A stretch of DNA of 64,000 nucleotides, taken from contig CP066886.1 of the NCBI GenBank assembly GCA_016745315.1, forward strand, positions 1,643,501 to 1,707,500. The letters run 5' to 3'. Positions 11,070 to 21,586 of the stretch are shown one piece after another (within the stretch, counting starts at the first letter, position 1; every line of letters starts with the position of its first letter). The notes under the pieces were generated by a model. That model was not told where the DNA came from. It worked only from the letters and a program-made list of their open reading frames with translations, and ran no database searches. The position numbers and the translations under genes are program-made. The stretch comes from Arthrospira sp. PCC 9108. GTDB lineage: Bacteria; Cyanobacteriota; Cyanobacteriia; Cyanobacteriales; Microcoleaceae.

Positions 11070-14000
11070 TTATTCATTACTCATTGATAGTACATCAACA
11101 GTAAAACCAGAAGTTTTTAACTGTTGTACGATCGCCTCTTGGTTTTCTACCCAGAATTGTGACCCAAAGCGCACCAGTCGTTTAGGCGAAACTTGACCAT
11201 CAACAACGGCTTGAATAGGAACCCTTCTTAACTCCTGATTACCTCGATATTCTTCTAAAATTACTTTCAGGGTTTGTAACCTTTCTAATTGGCAAATTTC
11301 TTCAGGAGTTAAATAGAGTTGAATAATCGAATCAGCCGCCAAATTAGGTGTAATTTCCGAGGGGGAACTTGGCTGATTATTCGGTTTAACTAACTCATCA
11401 GCAGACTTGATAGCCTCCACAATAATTTGAGTCTGATCATCCCGTTTTTCCACCTTACCCTCAATCACAACAACCGCATTTTCTTTTAACTCCTGTTGTA
11501 CCGCCTCATAACTACTAGGAAACACCACAGCATCAATTTGTCCCGTCAAATCTTCTAGTAATAGAAACGCCATGCGATCGCCTTTTTAGTCAAATGGGGC
11601 TTAATATTAATTAAAGTCGCCGCCACCTTAACAGCAGCTTTTGACTTTTGTTCTGACAGTTTATCCACAGTCACATTATCTGGCAGTACCCCTGAGTCTA
11701 ACAAAGACTTGAGAGGGTGATCCGAAACATAAAACCCTAGTAATTCCTTCTCAAATTGCAACTTATCTTTAGGCGCATAATCATCACTTTTAGGAAAAGT
11801 AGGTTCCCCAGAAGGTGAATTACTCTCAGTATTTGCATAATTGACCAAATCAAACAAATTCGTTTGACCAATTTCCCGATTTTTCGCCCTATCTTGCGCC
11901 CAAGGAATAACTATATTCAAATATTCAATTGATTGCTTGCGGTTAGCATGGAGACTATCAAAAGCACCCGATTTAATTAAAGATTCCAAAGCGCGACTAT
12001 TAACCATTTGTAAATTAATGCGATCGCGACAAATCCGCCAAACTCCGAAAAGGTCCCCTTCCTCTCGTACAGATAGCAAATGTTCAATCGCACCATCTCC
12101 CACATTTTTAATCGCCGACAACCCAAACACAATCCGATTTTCTATAGGCGTAAAATCCACATTAGAGCGATTAATATCAGGGGGAACAACATCGATACCC
12201 AAATGCTTACAGGACTCAATATAAGCCTTAACCTTGTCAGTATTGCCACTATTCTCCGTCAGCAAAGCCGCCATATACTCTGTCGGATAATTAGCCTTTA
12301 AGTAAGCCGTCTGATAAGTAATGTAACCGTAGGCTGTAGAATGGGATTTATTAAAACAATATTCCGCGAACTTAACCATTTGGTCAAACAAATGTTCTGC
12401 GATATTTTGAGGGACCCCATTGCGCGTCGCACCATCAATAAAAGTTTCCCGATGCTTCTGCATTTCCGATGCTTTCTTTTTCCCCATAGCACGTCGCAGC
12501 AAGTCCGCCTGACCCAAAGAATACCCCGCCAAATCTTGAGCCATTTTCATAATTTGTTCTTGATAGACCAAAATTCCATAGGTCTCATTCAAAATAGGTT
12601 CCAAAAGTTTATGCTCATAGCGAATTGGCTCTCGTTTATGCTTACGATTAATAAACTGAGGAATTAAACCAGCGTCTAAAGGTCCCGGTCGATACAATGC
12701 CAAAATAGAAGAAATATCCTCAATACTGGAAGGCTTTAAGTCCTTCACAATCTGACGCATTCCCGAAGATTCTAGTTGAAATAAACCTTCCAAATCTCCT
12801 CGTTCCAAAATCTTATAGGTTTTCGCCACATCCTCCGGCATTTTTTTCACCGAACCTTTAGCCAGAATATCCATGGCTTTACGTTCCTCAGCGGCTAAAT
12901 TATAGGGATCAATATCTAGGTGATGATTTTGGGAAATATAGTTTAAAGTTCTTTGAATAATCGTCAAATTTTTTAAGCCCAAAAAGTCCATTTTTAACAG
13001 ACCCAAGGATTCTATATCTTCCATAAAATATTGAGTAATGACCGACCCATCATTATTCCTTTGAAGAGGGACAATTTCATCTAAAGGCTGTTTAGAAATC
13101 ACCACACCCGCTGCGTGAACTCCAAAGGTTTTGTTAGTTCCCTCAATACGAATTGCCATGTCAACCCACTGACGCACAGCAATAGTTCCCACTTCCTCAC
13201 CCGCATCATTTTTAATGGGTACAAAGTCATTATCGTATGCTTGTTTAAATTCCGGGGATGGACTCTGATCAGAAATCATCACCTTTAATTTAGTCGGTTT
13301 ACCACGAGATACCGGAATCATTTTTGCCATTTGATCAGATTTGCTATAGGGTATTCCTAACACCCTAGCCACGTCCTTTAGCACCGCCTTAGAAGTCATC
13401 CGGTTAAAGGTGATAATTTGAGCAACTTTCTCTTCCCCATATTTGGAGGTAACATATTTAATCATTTCATCACGGCGGTCTATGCAGAAATCTGTATCAA
13501 TATCCGGCATAGATTTTCGTTCTGGGTTCAGGAAACGCTCAAATAGTAACCCGTGATGAACCGGATCAATATTCGTAATTTGTAGGGCGTAGGCGACCAA
13601 AGAACCCGCCGCCGAACCCCTCCCAGGACCTACGGGAATATGATTATCTCTGGCGTGTTTTATGTAATCCCAAACTACTAAAAAATAGGTAGCAAAACCC
13701 ATTTTTTGCATCATTTTTAATTCATATTCTAGCCGTTCTCGATAGACGGGCTTAATTTCCGATCGCCCTTGAGCATTTAATCGTTTTTTCAAGCCTTCCC
13801 AGGCGATTTCTTCTAAATAAGTATCAGCCGTATGATTCGGAGGTATCGGATAATCAGGAATACGAGGTTCCCCTAAAATTCCCGTATAGGGTTCCACTTT
13901 TTCCGCCACTTCTAAGGTATTAGCGATCGCCTCTTTAATCACCTCATCCGGGAGATGATCTCGAAACAGTTGCATCATCTCTTCAGCGGATTTTAGGTAC

Positions 14001-14728
14001 TCCGTCCCACTATAACGTAATCGGTTATCCTCAGTAATTAACTTTTGTGTATTAATACATAATAAAGCATCATGTGCTTCCACATCATTACAGGAAATAA
14101 AGTGTGAATCATTAGTCGCCACAATTTTGACTTCAAATTCCCTCGCCAGTTGCACCAAAGCCACATTAACAATGCGGTCTTCTGGGGAACCATGATCTTG
14201 AATTTCTAAATAGTAATCATCCCCAAAAACCCTTTTATACCATTCCACAGTTTGGCGTGCTATATCCATGCGCCTCTGAAGAATAGCTTGGGGAACCTCA
14301 CCCCCCAAACAAGCACTGGTAACAATTAAGCCTTCGTGATACTCTTCTAATAGTTCCTTATTAATACAAGGACGAGCAAAAATCCCCTTTCCTTGAAAAC
14401 CTTTTAAGTGAGAAATAGTAGTTAATTTAACCAGGTTTTTATAGCCTTGGGTATTTTTAGCCAAGACCACTTGATGATATTTTTTAATTCCTCGCTGTTG
14501 AACCGTGACATCAGCATTGAGGATATACATTTCATTGCCAATAATAGGCTTAATACCCTTACTGCGGCAGATTTTAATAAGTTCGATCGCCCCATACATC
14601 ACCCCATGATCCGTCAGAGCGATCGCTGGCATTCCTAATTCCACAGCGCGACTGACCAACTGTGGGAGTTGAGAAGCGCCATCAAGGAGACTGTAGTCAC
14701 TGTGGATATGCAGTCCGACAAAAGACAT
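11070..14728 (-). CDS. dnaE: DNA polymerase III subunit alpha, one frameshift near the C-terminus
   Basis: Replicative polymerase of about 1,219 residues after repair. It has an N-terminal PHP domain (GLHIHSDYSLLDGASQ), the catalytic PDIDTDFCIDRRDE, the conserved KSHSTAYGY region, helix-hairpin-helix segments and a C-terminal OB fold (FLLLEDLTGQIDAVVF). I choose the ATG at 14728 (MSFVGLHIHS); the frame extends to 14770 without family sequence. Near 11585 a run of five A needs a sixth: the reading then passes from PHLTKK into GDRMAFLLLED, joining two open frames (11555-14770 and 11070-11573). The AEY/CFNKSH junction (12358/12359), where many cyanobacteria carry a split intein, is uninterrupted, so dnaE is contiguous and inteinless at this site. 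Confidence 0.92.
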
Positions 14729-14779
14729 AATTAAACTTCTCCAACCATTAATTTGCGATGTACAATCCAAGCCAAAACG

Positions 14780-15094
14780 TTAAGATAGTGGCGGAATTAA
14801 TAAAGGTTCTAATTTCCCTTCACTGTCTAACTGATAGAGGTCATCACAGCCGCCGATATGCTGATTATTGATAAAAATTTGGGGAACCGTGCGCCGACCG
14901 TTAGCCCGTTGTGCCATAGCTTCTCTAGCATTGTTATCCCCATCTATTTGATAATCAATATAGTCAACCCCTTTCCACCACAGCAGCAGTTTAGCGCGGA
15001 TACAGTAAGGACAGGTTTGCCAACTGTACACCTCAACCTGAGCCTTAAATTTTTCGGGATTTCTGCCGAGAATATTATTCAGCAAATCTAGCAT
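14780..15094 (-). CDS. grxC: glutaredoxin 3 (dithiol)
   Basis: A 104-residue glutaredoxin with the dithiol active site CPYC (about residues 30-33), the cis-proline motif RTVPQIF and the GGCDDLYQL segment that binds glutathione. It reduces disulfides and mixed glutathione disulfides in the cytosol. It is encoded immediately upstream of dnaE on the same strand, about 50 bp away, so the two may share a transcript. The N-terminal 20 residues before VEVYSW are longer than in the shortest family members; MLDLLNN is the only good start. Confidence 0.92.
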   Translation of the reverse strand: MLDLLNNILGRNPEKFKAQVEVYSWQTCPYCIRAKLLLWWKGVDYIDYQIDGDNNAREAMAQRANGRRTVPQIFINNQHIGGCDDLYQLDSEGKLEPLLIPPLS

Positions 15095-15127
15095 TTTATT
15101 AACTCCTATATTTACCCAAAAACTAGA

Positions 15128-15385
15128 TTAATTATAATTAATATAGTTCATATTTTTAACTTCTGCACGCAGTCGAGACATCAATTTTTGCTCCTTATAT
15201 ATTGATGTATAATAGTGGAGCATAAAAACTATATTTATACCAAAAAATAAAGAAGTTAAAATTGTTCTAATAGCCGCCGCCAAACTCAACTCAGAAACCA
15301 CCGTAAATAGAGCAAATACAATAGAACAGAGACCAAAACCAGCAGCAAATGCACTGATGGTTAACAATCGAACTTTGAGCATCAT
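15128..15385 (-). CDS. small two-helix membrane protein, unknown function
   Basis: An 85-residue protein with two clear hydrophobic segments (about residues 7-28 and 38-60) and a short basic C-terminal tail (KEQKLMSRLRAEVKNM). I recognise no family. It lies about 30 bp upstream of grxC on the same strand and may be the first gene of a small operon with grxC and dnaE. ATG ATG at the start leaves a one-codon ambiguity. The coding call rests on the hydrophobicity pattern and spacing. Confidence 0.55.
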   Translation of the reverse strand: MMLKVRLLTISAFAAGFGLCSIVFALFTVVSELSLAAAIRTILTSLFFGINIVFMLHYYTSIYKEQKLMSRLRAEVKNMNYINYN

Positions 15386-15648
15386 AAGTTCAAAGAATGA
15401 GAAGTTAATTTATGCTTACCAATGGTCACAACCCCAAACAACATAAGTAGGTGCTGGATTCGGATTCACAGAGATTATTGCTGATTTAGTCCCCAAAGTC
15501 AAAGAATTTAGCGGCACTGAGATCTAGGGAAGATTTAGGGAGCAGGGAACAGCTAAAAGCAGGGGGCTACACCCCACGCCCTAAAAAACCCTACACCCTA
15601 TTACTTCCCGGTTTCCTTTCCCAAAGTTGAAGTTTCCGAGACAGCAAC

Positions 15649-16416
15649 TTATTTGTTAAGTTCTCTACGCAACTCTTCAAGTTCGCTGTCAATCTCGGAA
15701 TTATAAGCCGAACTATCACTAGGCGCAGAAGGTGACAATTGAGGCTGGTTAGCAGGAGCCCCAGCCAGTTGAGCCTTCATAGCCGCCAACTCATCATCAA
15801 CATCACTTCCCGCTTCCAGAGCGCGGAATTCTTCTTCCAAACCACCACCAGTCAACTCAGCCGCAGCAGTAGACCTGGCTTCCATTTGCAGAACTTTTTC
15901 CTCCATGCGTTCAAAAGCCGAGGTAGCACTACTGGTATTAAGACCACCAAGAACATTATTGAGTTGTTCATTAGCCTTAGCCGCCTGAGCTCTAGCCTTG
16001 AGCATATTTTTCTTAGTCTTGGCTTCGGAAATTTTACTTTCTAAGCTAACCAAGTTCCGCTTGAGAGTGTCTACTTGTTCAGTTTGCTGCTTGAGACTCA
16101 TTTCCAGGGTATTAGCGGTTTCGATGTAGCCCTTTTTGCGCTGAAGAGCCTCCCGCGCTAGGTTTTCATCACCCTTTTGTAAAGCTAGTTGTGCGCGAGA
16201 CTGCCACTGGTTAGCTTGGGACTGGGCTTGATTATACTGCTGTTGGGAACGTTTTTGCTGGGCGATGGTCTGAGCGACGGCTTGGCGCAACTGGATCAGA
16301 TCCTCTTGCATTTCAATAATAGCTTGTTCAAGGATCTTTTCGGGGTCTTCTGCCTTATTCACCAAGTCGTTCAAGTTGGCCCTTACCACTCGGCCGATAC
16401 GGTCAAATAATCCCAT
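15649..16416 (-). CDS. vipp1: Vipp1/IM30 (PspA family) membrane-remodelling protein
   Basis: Intact 255-residue protein starting MGLFDRIGRVVRANLNDLVNKAEDPEKILEQ (amphipathic helix then PspA coiled coil, given here by its key blocks FDRIGRVVRANLN and EDPEKILEQ). Long heptad-rich helices cover about residues 20-215. The tail beyond residue 215 (PSAPSDSSAYNSEIDSELEELRRELNK region) is a short acidic/basic extension like that distinguishing Vipp1 from PspA. The family forms ESCRT-III-like rings and rods that maintain thylakoid and plasma membranes. It is transcribed alone; crr6 lies upstream on the same strand 140 bp away. Confidence 0.92.
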   Translation of the reverse strand: MGLFDRIGRVVRANLNDLVNKAEDPEKILEQAIIEMQEDLIQLRQAVAQTIAQQKRSQQQYNQAQSQANQWQSRAQLALQKGDENLAREALQRKKGYIETANTLEMSLKQQTEQVDTLKRNLVSLESKISEAKTKKNMLKARAQAAKANEQLNNVLGGLNTSSATSAFERMEEKVLQMEARSTAAAELTGGGLEEEFRALEAGSDVDDELAAMKAQLAGAPANQPQLSPSAPSDSSAYNSEIDSELEELRRELNK

Positions 16417-16555
16417 GACGCTGTTTTTCCTTAAATGGTGTATAATTGACTGAGGATGATCAGTCTAGTTAAAGTCAGCTAGTTTGAGGGTATAGGCTCG
16501 AACCTTCCCTCACTAGAACCGATAGCTATAGTTTAACTTGTTAATCGAGACTGTT

Positions 16556-17041
16556 TTAGGATCGCTGTTCGATCAAATCAAATAAACCCTCATCGAGATC
16601 GTAACCTAACATTTGAGCCATAGATTGAAGCCGAGAGCGACTTGGTAATCCCATATCCTGGAGCCAACGGGTGATCACAAAAATTTTCTGCATCAGGAAA
16701 ATCTCCAGAGCCTCTGGGTTGTATTGTATGCCTTCCGAGGCGTGAAACTGATGGGGAACTAGCATAGCCACATAACGAGGCAACTCTCCAGATCGCCAGT
16801 CTAAAACATAGGGTAGCCAGGGATATTGGCTATCAACACAAATAAACCACAGTCGAACTTCTGGAACCTCAGACAACTCGCGGGGATCTTGGTCATCTAG
16901 GGGATAGTCAATCTCAAAGCTGATTTCTGGTTCCGCTATCATGGGTTTTGATTCCTGAATCAGTTGCTTAACAACGTTGTCAACAGGTGAGAGATCCAGA
17001 TGATTGATGCAGTGGGAGTCTAATGTGATTCTTATGGTCAT
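16556..17041 (-). CDS. crr6: CRR6-family NDH-1 assembly factor (DUF1817)
   Basis: A 161-residue protein with the CRR6 family blocks ISFEIDYPLDDQDPREL, VRLWFICVDSQYPWLPY, LVPHQFHASEGIQYNPEAL and SMAQMLGYDLDE. In plants and cyanobacteria CRR6 is needed for maturation of the NdhI subunit during assembly of the NDH-1 hydrophilic arm. Length matches the family. It is divergent from the gene at 17315, with 273 bp between them. Together with ndhS at the window start it makes two NDH-1 genes here, though they are 16 kb apart. Confidence 0.88.
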   Translation of the reverse strand: MTIRITLDSHCINHLDLSPVDNVVKQLIQESKPMIAEPEISFEIDYPLDDQDPRELSEVPEVRLWFICVDSQYPWLPYVLDWRSGELPRYVAMLVPHQFHASEGIQYNPEALEIFLMQKIFVITRWLQDMGLPSRSRLQSMAQMLGYDLDEGLFDLIEQRS

Positions 17042-17314
17042 TAAGTTTAACTTGGGCCGAGCTACAATTAGCGGGTTAGCTTAATTTTATCATTGCTTGA
17101 CCCGCCCTACTGGGTTTAGATAATATCTTAGGGTTTCGCTGGCGGTGAGGATTGACTTAGTAACAATGATGCTCAAAGGGAATTGATCTGTTAACATCAA
17201 ATTGCCCTAGAATGGTGTTTTTAAGTGACCTTGGGCAGAACCAGGGGACCACTCAAGGAACTCACCCACCAATCTGGTTAGGCTGAACCTAAAGCACCAA
17301 AGGAAGATGAAGTC

Positions 17315-19480
17315 ATGGCAACTCCCCAATTTGAACACTCTAGCCAACCTGCATTAGAAGCAAGTGCATCCAGTGATGTGGTTATCTCTAGTGATGCGGG
17401 AATCATTCCAGAAACCAGTCAACCTATAGTTTACCCGAAAAAGCGAGGCAGAAGGCCTGGTGTCCCCAAGGGTTTTTGGGGATGGCAACTGCTGTGGTTA
17501 GTGGTCCTATTAGGGTTCGGAACGACGGCAACGGGTGCATTACTATGGCTACTGACTACGCCGCCACCTCCTAATTGTGAAGAAATATCAGCAATTTCGG
17601 CAGCAGGCGATCGCCTATATTGTGCAGACAAAAGTACACAATCGGGTAAATTAGAGGATATTCAAGCAGCATTTGCCCTAGTTAACGGTTGGCCAGAAGA
17701 CCACCCCCTGCAAAACCAGGGAAGACAGATGATGCGAGAATGGTCTCAGAGGCTGATATTCTTCGCTAATCAAAGACTAGAAGCGGGAGACTTGCAGGGA
17801 GCCTTAGATTTGGTGGCTGTGGTTCCGATTGATAGCCCCGCCTATGAGGAAGTACAGCGAGCGATGGCAGCTTGGCAGAATCATTGGGATGAGGGCTTAA
17901 ATTTAGCCCGACAAGCGGAAAATGCGATGAAATCCCAGGACTGGAATCAGGCTTTCCGCTATATTCAAGCTGTGGGTAAGCTCAATAATGTACACTGGAA
18001 CACGAAGCGCTTTAATGAACTACTCGATCGCCTCAGCTTAGAAAGGCAAGGGGAACAGCGCCTGAAAGAAGCTGCTAATATTGCCAAGCGATCGACTCCT
18101 GAGAGTTTAGTGGAAGCTATAGCACTGGCTAACAAAGTGGATGAGCAACTGTTTATAGTCTCCTTAGCCAAAAAAGAAATTACCTCCTGGAGTCAGGAAC
18201 TCATAAAGTTGTCAGTATCGGCTACTGAGAAACAAAATTTTGCTCAGGGCATTAAAATCGCTCAAATGGTTCCGTCATATTCTCCGGTCTACAGGGAAGC
18301 CCAGGATGTGATTCTACTAACTGAGCTGCAACAGGTGATTTCTAACCAATCCCTAGGACAACCTCTGCTACAAATCGCCACGTTAGTTGAGGGTCAAGCC
18401 GCCCTAGAAAGAATACCAAGCGATCGCCCTCTGTATCAAGAAACTAAAGCCATGCTCGATGATACATCGGGCAAAATTCAGGATTTAGTAGGGATACAAT
18501 TAGCCAGCACCATAGCTAAAGTCAACCATCCCTGGGCTTTACAATTGGCTATAGATCAAGCCCAGATGATTGCCCCAGAACGTCCCCGTCGCATTCAGGC
18601 TCAAACCTTAGTAGCACATTGGCGCAATGAGGTACAACGGATACAAGATAGACCCTATATCCTCATAGCTAGAGAAAATGCCAAAACCGAAACCCTTGAT
18701 GGTTTTAGGACAGCGGTAGCCTATGCTGAAAATGTGGCACTGGGGCGACCCTTACGCATTGAAGCCCAAACCCTAATTGCTGAGTGGACAAAACGGATTC
18801 AGATTATTGAAGATCAACCCATTTTTAGTGAAGCATTAGCCCTAGCTCAAGATAATAAATTGAGTGAGGCGGTGAAAAAGGCTTCAGAAATTGGCCGAGG
18901 TCGCGCGTTATATAACGACGCTCAGGATAAAATTGCGGGATGGGTGACAACCATCCAAACAGCCGAAGATCAGCCAATTTTGGATAGCGCCTACTCATTA
19001 GCAAGTCGGGGTAGTCTGACAGCAGCTATTAACGAAGCCTCTAAGATTGGTTCGGGTCGGGCTTTATATGCTGAGGCTCGAAATGCGATCGCCCGATGGT
19101 CAGCAGAACGCAACGCTATTTGGGCAAGTCAGCGAGCAGCAGAGGAATCTTACCGCGCTCCGGCTCGTGAATCTTACAATAACTGGAGTTCAAACGAGCC
19201 AAGTTACTCTGATAACTGGAGTTCAAACGAGCCAAGTTACTCTGATAACTGGAGTTCAAACGAGCCAAGTTATTCTGATAGTTGGGGTTCTCAGTCGTCA
19301 GGTTATTCTGATTATGTAGCACCAGCGCGCGCCTATGAGCCAGCACCAGCGCGCGCCTATGAGCCAGCACCAGCACCAGCGCCCGCCTATGAACCAGCGC
19401 CAGCGCCTGCCTATGAGCCAGCTTTACCTGCTAGTTCTGGAGATTACAGCGCTCCCGATTCTAATTTTTTCTTGGAGTAA
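17315..19480 (+). CDS. membrane-anchored helical-repeat protein, unknown function
   Basis: A 721-residue protein with a basic stretch (KKRGRRPG) just before one transmembrane helix (about residues 52-78), then an extracytoplasmic region of helical repeats of roughly 40-50 residues. These recur with motifs like AQDNKLSEAVKKASEIGRG and ASRGSLTAAINEASKIGSG, preceded by E/D-DQPI, which look TPR/SEL1-like. The tail has three 11-residue repeats (NWSSNEPSYSD) and several AYEPAPA repeats. Homologues in cyanobacteria are sometimes labelled chromosome segregation ATPase, but I see no Walker motif. The ATG at 17315 follows GGAAGATGA. Function is unknown; a surface or periplasmic scaffold is a guess. Confidence 0.7.
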   Translation: MATPQFEHSSQPALEASASSDVVISSDAGIIPETSQPIVYPKKRGRRPGVPKGFWGWQLLWLVVLLGFGTTATGALLWLLTTPPPPNCEEISAISAAGDRLYCADKSTQSGKLEDIQAAFALVNGWPEDHPLQNQGRQMMREWSQRLIFFANQRLEAGDLQGALDLVAVVPIDSPAYEEVQRAMAAWQNHWDEGLNLARQAENAMKSQDWNQAFRYIQAVGKLNNVHWNTKRFNELLDRLSLERQGEQRLKEAANIAKRSTPESLVEAIALANKVDEQLFIVSLAKKEITSWSQELIKLSVSATEKQNFAQGIKIAQMVPSYSPVYREAQDVILLTELQQVISNQSLGQPLLQIATLVEGQAALERIPSDRPLYQETKAMLDDTSGKIQDLVGIQLASTIAKVNHPWALQLAIDQAQMIAPERPRRIQAQTLVAHWRNEVQRIQDRPYILIARENAKTETLDGFRTAVAYAENVALGRPLRIEAQTLIAEWTKRIQIIEDQPIFSEALALAQDNKLSEAVKKASEIGRGRALYNDAQDKIAGWVTTIQTAEDQPILDSAYSLASRGSLTAAINEASKIGSGRALYAEARNAIARWSAERNAIWASQRAAEESYRAPARESYNNWSSNEPSYSDNWSSNEPSYSDNWSSNEPSYSDSWGSQSSGYSDYVAPARAYEPAPARAYEPAPAPAPAYEPAPAPAYEPALPASSGDYSAPDSNFFLE
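19181..19279 (+). repeat. three 33-bp in-frame repeats (NWSSNEPSYSD)
   Basis: Three direct copies beginning AACTGGAGTTCAAACGAGCC, each 33 bp, encode NWSSNEPSYSD in the tail of the preceding gene. They are followed by GCGCGCCTATGAGCCAGCAC repeats encoding AYEPAPA. The low-complexity tail is probably disordered and variable in length between strains. Confidence 0.85.
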
Positions 19481-19646
19481 CACCAACTACTTTCTGAGAA
19501 GGTTTCCCAGGTTATTTGGGCCTGTAGTTTGAGGCTCAAAAAATGGTTCATTTTCTGGTTTTGCTTGGGTACTGATGCCATCAGGTCAGGTAGAAGTCCC
19601 TGAGAAAAACCACAAAAATACTTTGATTATTTTGCTCGGATTTGAT

Positions 19647-21479
19647 ATGAGCCAATCGATTATTCAACTGCTGCTGATTGATGATGATCCTATATTTAGA
19701 ATGGGAGTCAAATCAATTTGTGAGCCATTTTCTGACCTGGAAGTTATTGCAGAAGCCGTCACCCTAAGAGAGGCTTTAGCAGTGCTAGATAATTGGGTAA
19801 AGCCACCAGTCGCGCCGACTTCGGGAGTGATTCGGGAGACTGTGAAAGTAGCGATTTTGGAGTTGAGGATTAAAGATTTAAGTCCCCATCAAAATCAGGG
19901 GATGTTGAATCAGCAACGGTCAGCGATCGCATTTTGTCAGCAAATCCAAGCCTCTTATCAAAATATCCCCCTGTTGCTATTTACCTCGGAGTCAGATCCT
20001 AACTTACTAATCTCTCTGCGGGATTTAGGAGTGCCGGGTTATTGTCCCAAAGGAGTGGGATTAGAAGAACTTTTGATCGCCCTTCGACAAGTAGCAGCAG
20101 GAGAACGCTATTGGGTCAGTCCCATTTCTGGGGCGGCGCTATCTTCCCAGGGAAACCCACAGCGCGCCCTTACCAGTTGGCAAAGATTTCGCTATGGTTT
20201 AGTTAAACCGGGGCTAAAATCCATTGAACAAGCCCTACAAGAATTAACCAAAGAACTCCAGGATAGTGAATCTATACCTAGGGGTGATAAGGTTATGATG
20301 CTCAACTTACTGATTACTAGGGGTCGCTATCGGGAGTTACGCGCCGCCAGGTGGCTGGTGAGTCAGTTAATGCCACCATTACCACCCCCAGTTAATAATC
20401 CTCCCTCATCGCCACCCCCTCCTAATCAACCATCATCCCCAGGAATTAACCAACCCCCCAAGTCTGGTCAATTAGCTACCACAAACGATTCTAGTTTAGT
20501 ATTAGCTACTGAGACTTCTACGGTGGATGTGCAGTCGCTATTATTTGATGTGACTGTGGCTAAACTGCAATCAGGTTTGGTTAATTATACTGGCATCCCT
20601 TTAGAAATAGATATCCTTAAACTGACAAAAAAACAAGAGCTGATTTATACAATCTTGCGGAAATGTGAGGATTTAATCAGTGAATTACGGCTATCGGAGA
20701 TACAGCCAGAACAGCTAGATGGTAAAACTGAGAGCCTGATTAGAGATTTGTGGACTGAAGCGATCGCCGATTTTTTGGGGAAGTATTATTCCCTCAAGGT
20801 CAGAGATGCCCAAGTGGAAGTAGTGCCAGTATTGTTGAGGGATGCTCCCACAGTGGAAAAGGAAATTCTTAATCATATTCCCATGATTAGGGATTTACTG
20901 GCTCATTTGTTATTAGGAGAATCCCTAACCATTGATAATCAAGTTTATGCCCTAGGTAGTTGGGAAGCTACACGACGGGCGGAAGCCTTGTTGCAACATT
21001 GGGTGATTCAAGTGGCTAATGGGGTAATGCAGCCATTACTCAATCATTTTGCAGATCTTGAGGAAGTTAAACAAACATTCTATGATCGGCGGCTGCTGTC
21101 AACTAGGGAAATTGAAAAATTTAGGAATAACTTATCCTGGCGATATCGCTTGAGTCGCTATATGAGTGAACCCCAGGCGATTTTTGAAAGTAGCTACACA
21201 TTATTTATTTTAGGCGATCGCGGGATTCAAAAGCTGACCATCTATGCCTCCCGTCGCCAAGAATTAGAACAACTTTCCGGCATTCAGTTAGCCGTGACAT
21301 TGGTCTTGGAAGGTCGCGATGCGATCGCCCCTAGGGTGAGAACAGCTATATCCTTTATTGGTAGCACAGCAGTTTATTTATTAACTCAGGTACTAGGTCG
21401 CGGTATAGGCTTGATTGGCCGCGGTATTATTCAAGGTATTGGTTCTTCCATTCAAGATAGTCAGTTTAGGAAAAAATAG
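19647..21479 (+). CDS. DUF3685 protein with an N-terminal pseudo-receiver domain
   Basis: About 610 residues from the ATG at 19647 (MSQSIIQLLLIDDD); the frame also allows 19575. The N-terminal 130 residues look like a response-regulator receiver: acidic pocket LIDDD, LLLFTSES, and GVPGYCPKG with the conserved lysine. The usual phospho-aspartate position reads AILELRIKD, that is Glu instead of Asp. A proline-rich linker (about 255-290) leads to a long helical region typical of cyanobacterial DUF3685, ending in a hydrophobic glycine-rich stretch (TAVYLLTQVLGRGIGLIGRG) that may associate with membrane. No output domain is recognised. Confidence 0.75.
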   Translation: MSQSIIQLLLIDDDPIFRMGVKSICEPFSDLEVIAEAVTLREALAVLDNWVKPPVAPTSGVIRETVKVAILELRIKDLSPHQNQGMLNQQRSAIAFCQQIQASYQNIPLLLFTSESDPNLLISLRDLGVPGYCPKGVGLEELLIALRQVAAGERYWVSPISGAALSSQGNPQRALTSWQRFRYGLVKPGLKSIEQALQELTKELQDSESIPRGDKVMMLNLLITRGRYRELRAARWLVSQLMPPLPPPVNNPPSSPPPPNQPSSPGINQPPKSGQLATTNDSSLVLATETSTVDVQSLLFDVTVAKLQSGLVNYTGIPLEIDILKLTKKQELIYTILRKCEDLISELRLSEIQPEQLDGKTESLIRDLWTEAIADFLGKYYSLKVRDAQVEVVPVLLRDAPTVEKEILNHIPMIRDLLAHLLLGESLTIDNQVYALGSWEATRRAEALLQHWVIQVANGVMQPLLNHFADLEEVKQTFYDRRLLSTREIEKFRNNLSWRYRLSRYMSEPQAIFESSYTLFILGDRGIQKLTIYASRRQELEQLSGIQLAVTLVLEGRDAIAPRVRTAISFIGSTAVYLLTQVLGRGIGLIGRGIIQGIGSSIQDSQFRKK

Positions 21480-21586
21480 TCCTCATAGTCCCGGATTCTT
21501 TGGTAGAATAGGTCTAAGGCGGTATTTCTTTCCGCGCTTTAACCCGTGTGGGTATTATTCAAGGGTTCGACCTACAGAATTTTGAG

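Noticed and set aside
11555..11600. Programmed -1 frameshift in dnaE at AAAAAGG
   Set aside because: The heptamer is T AAA AAG, which does not allow standard tandem slippage, and a missing A in a run explains it more simply.
21556..21580. Possible tRNA T-arm (GGGTTCGACC)
   Set aside because: No acceptor stem, anticodon arm or CCA context around it; it lies just before the DUF1995 start.
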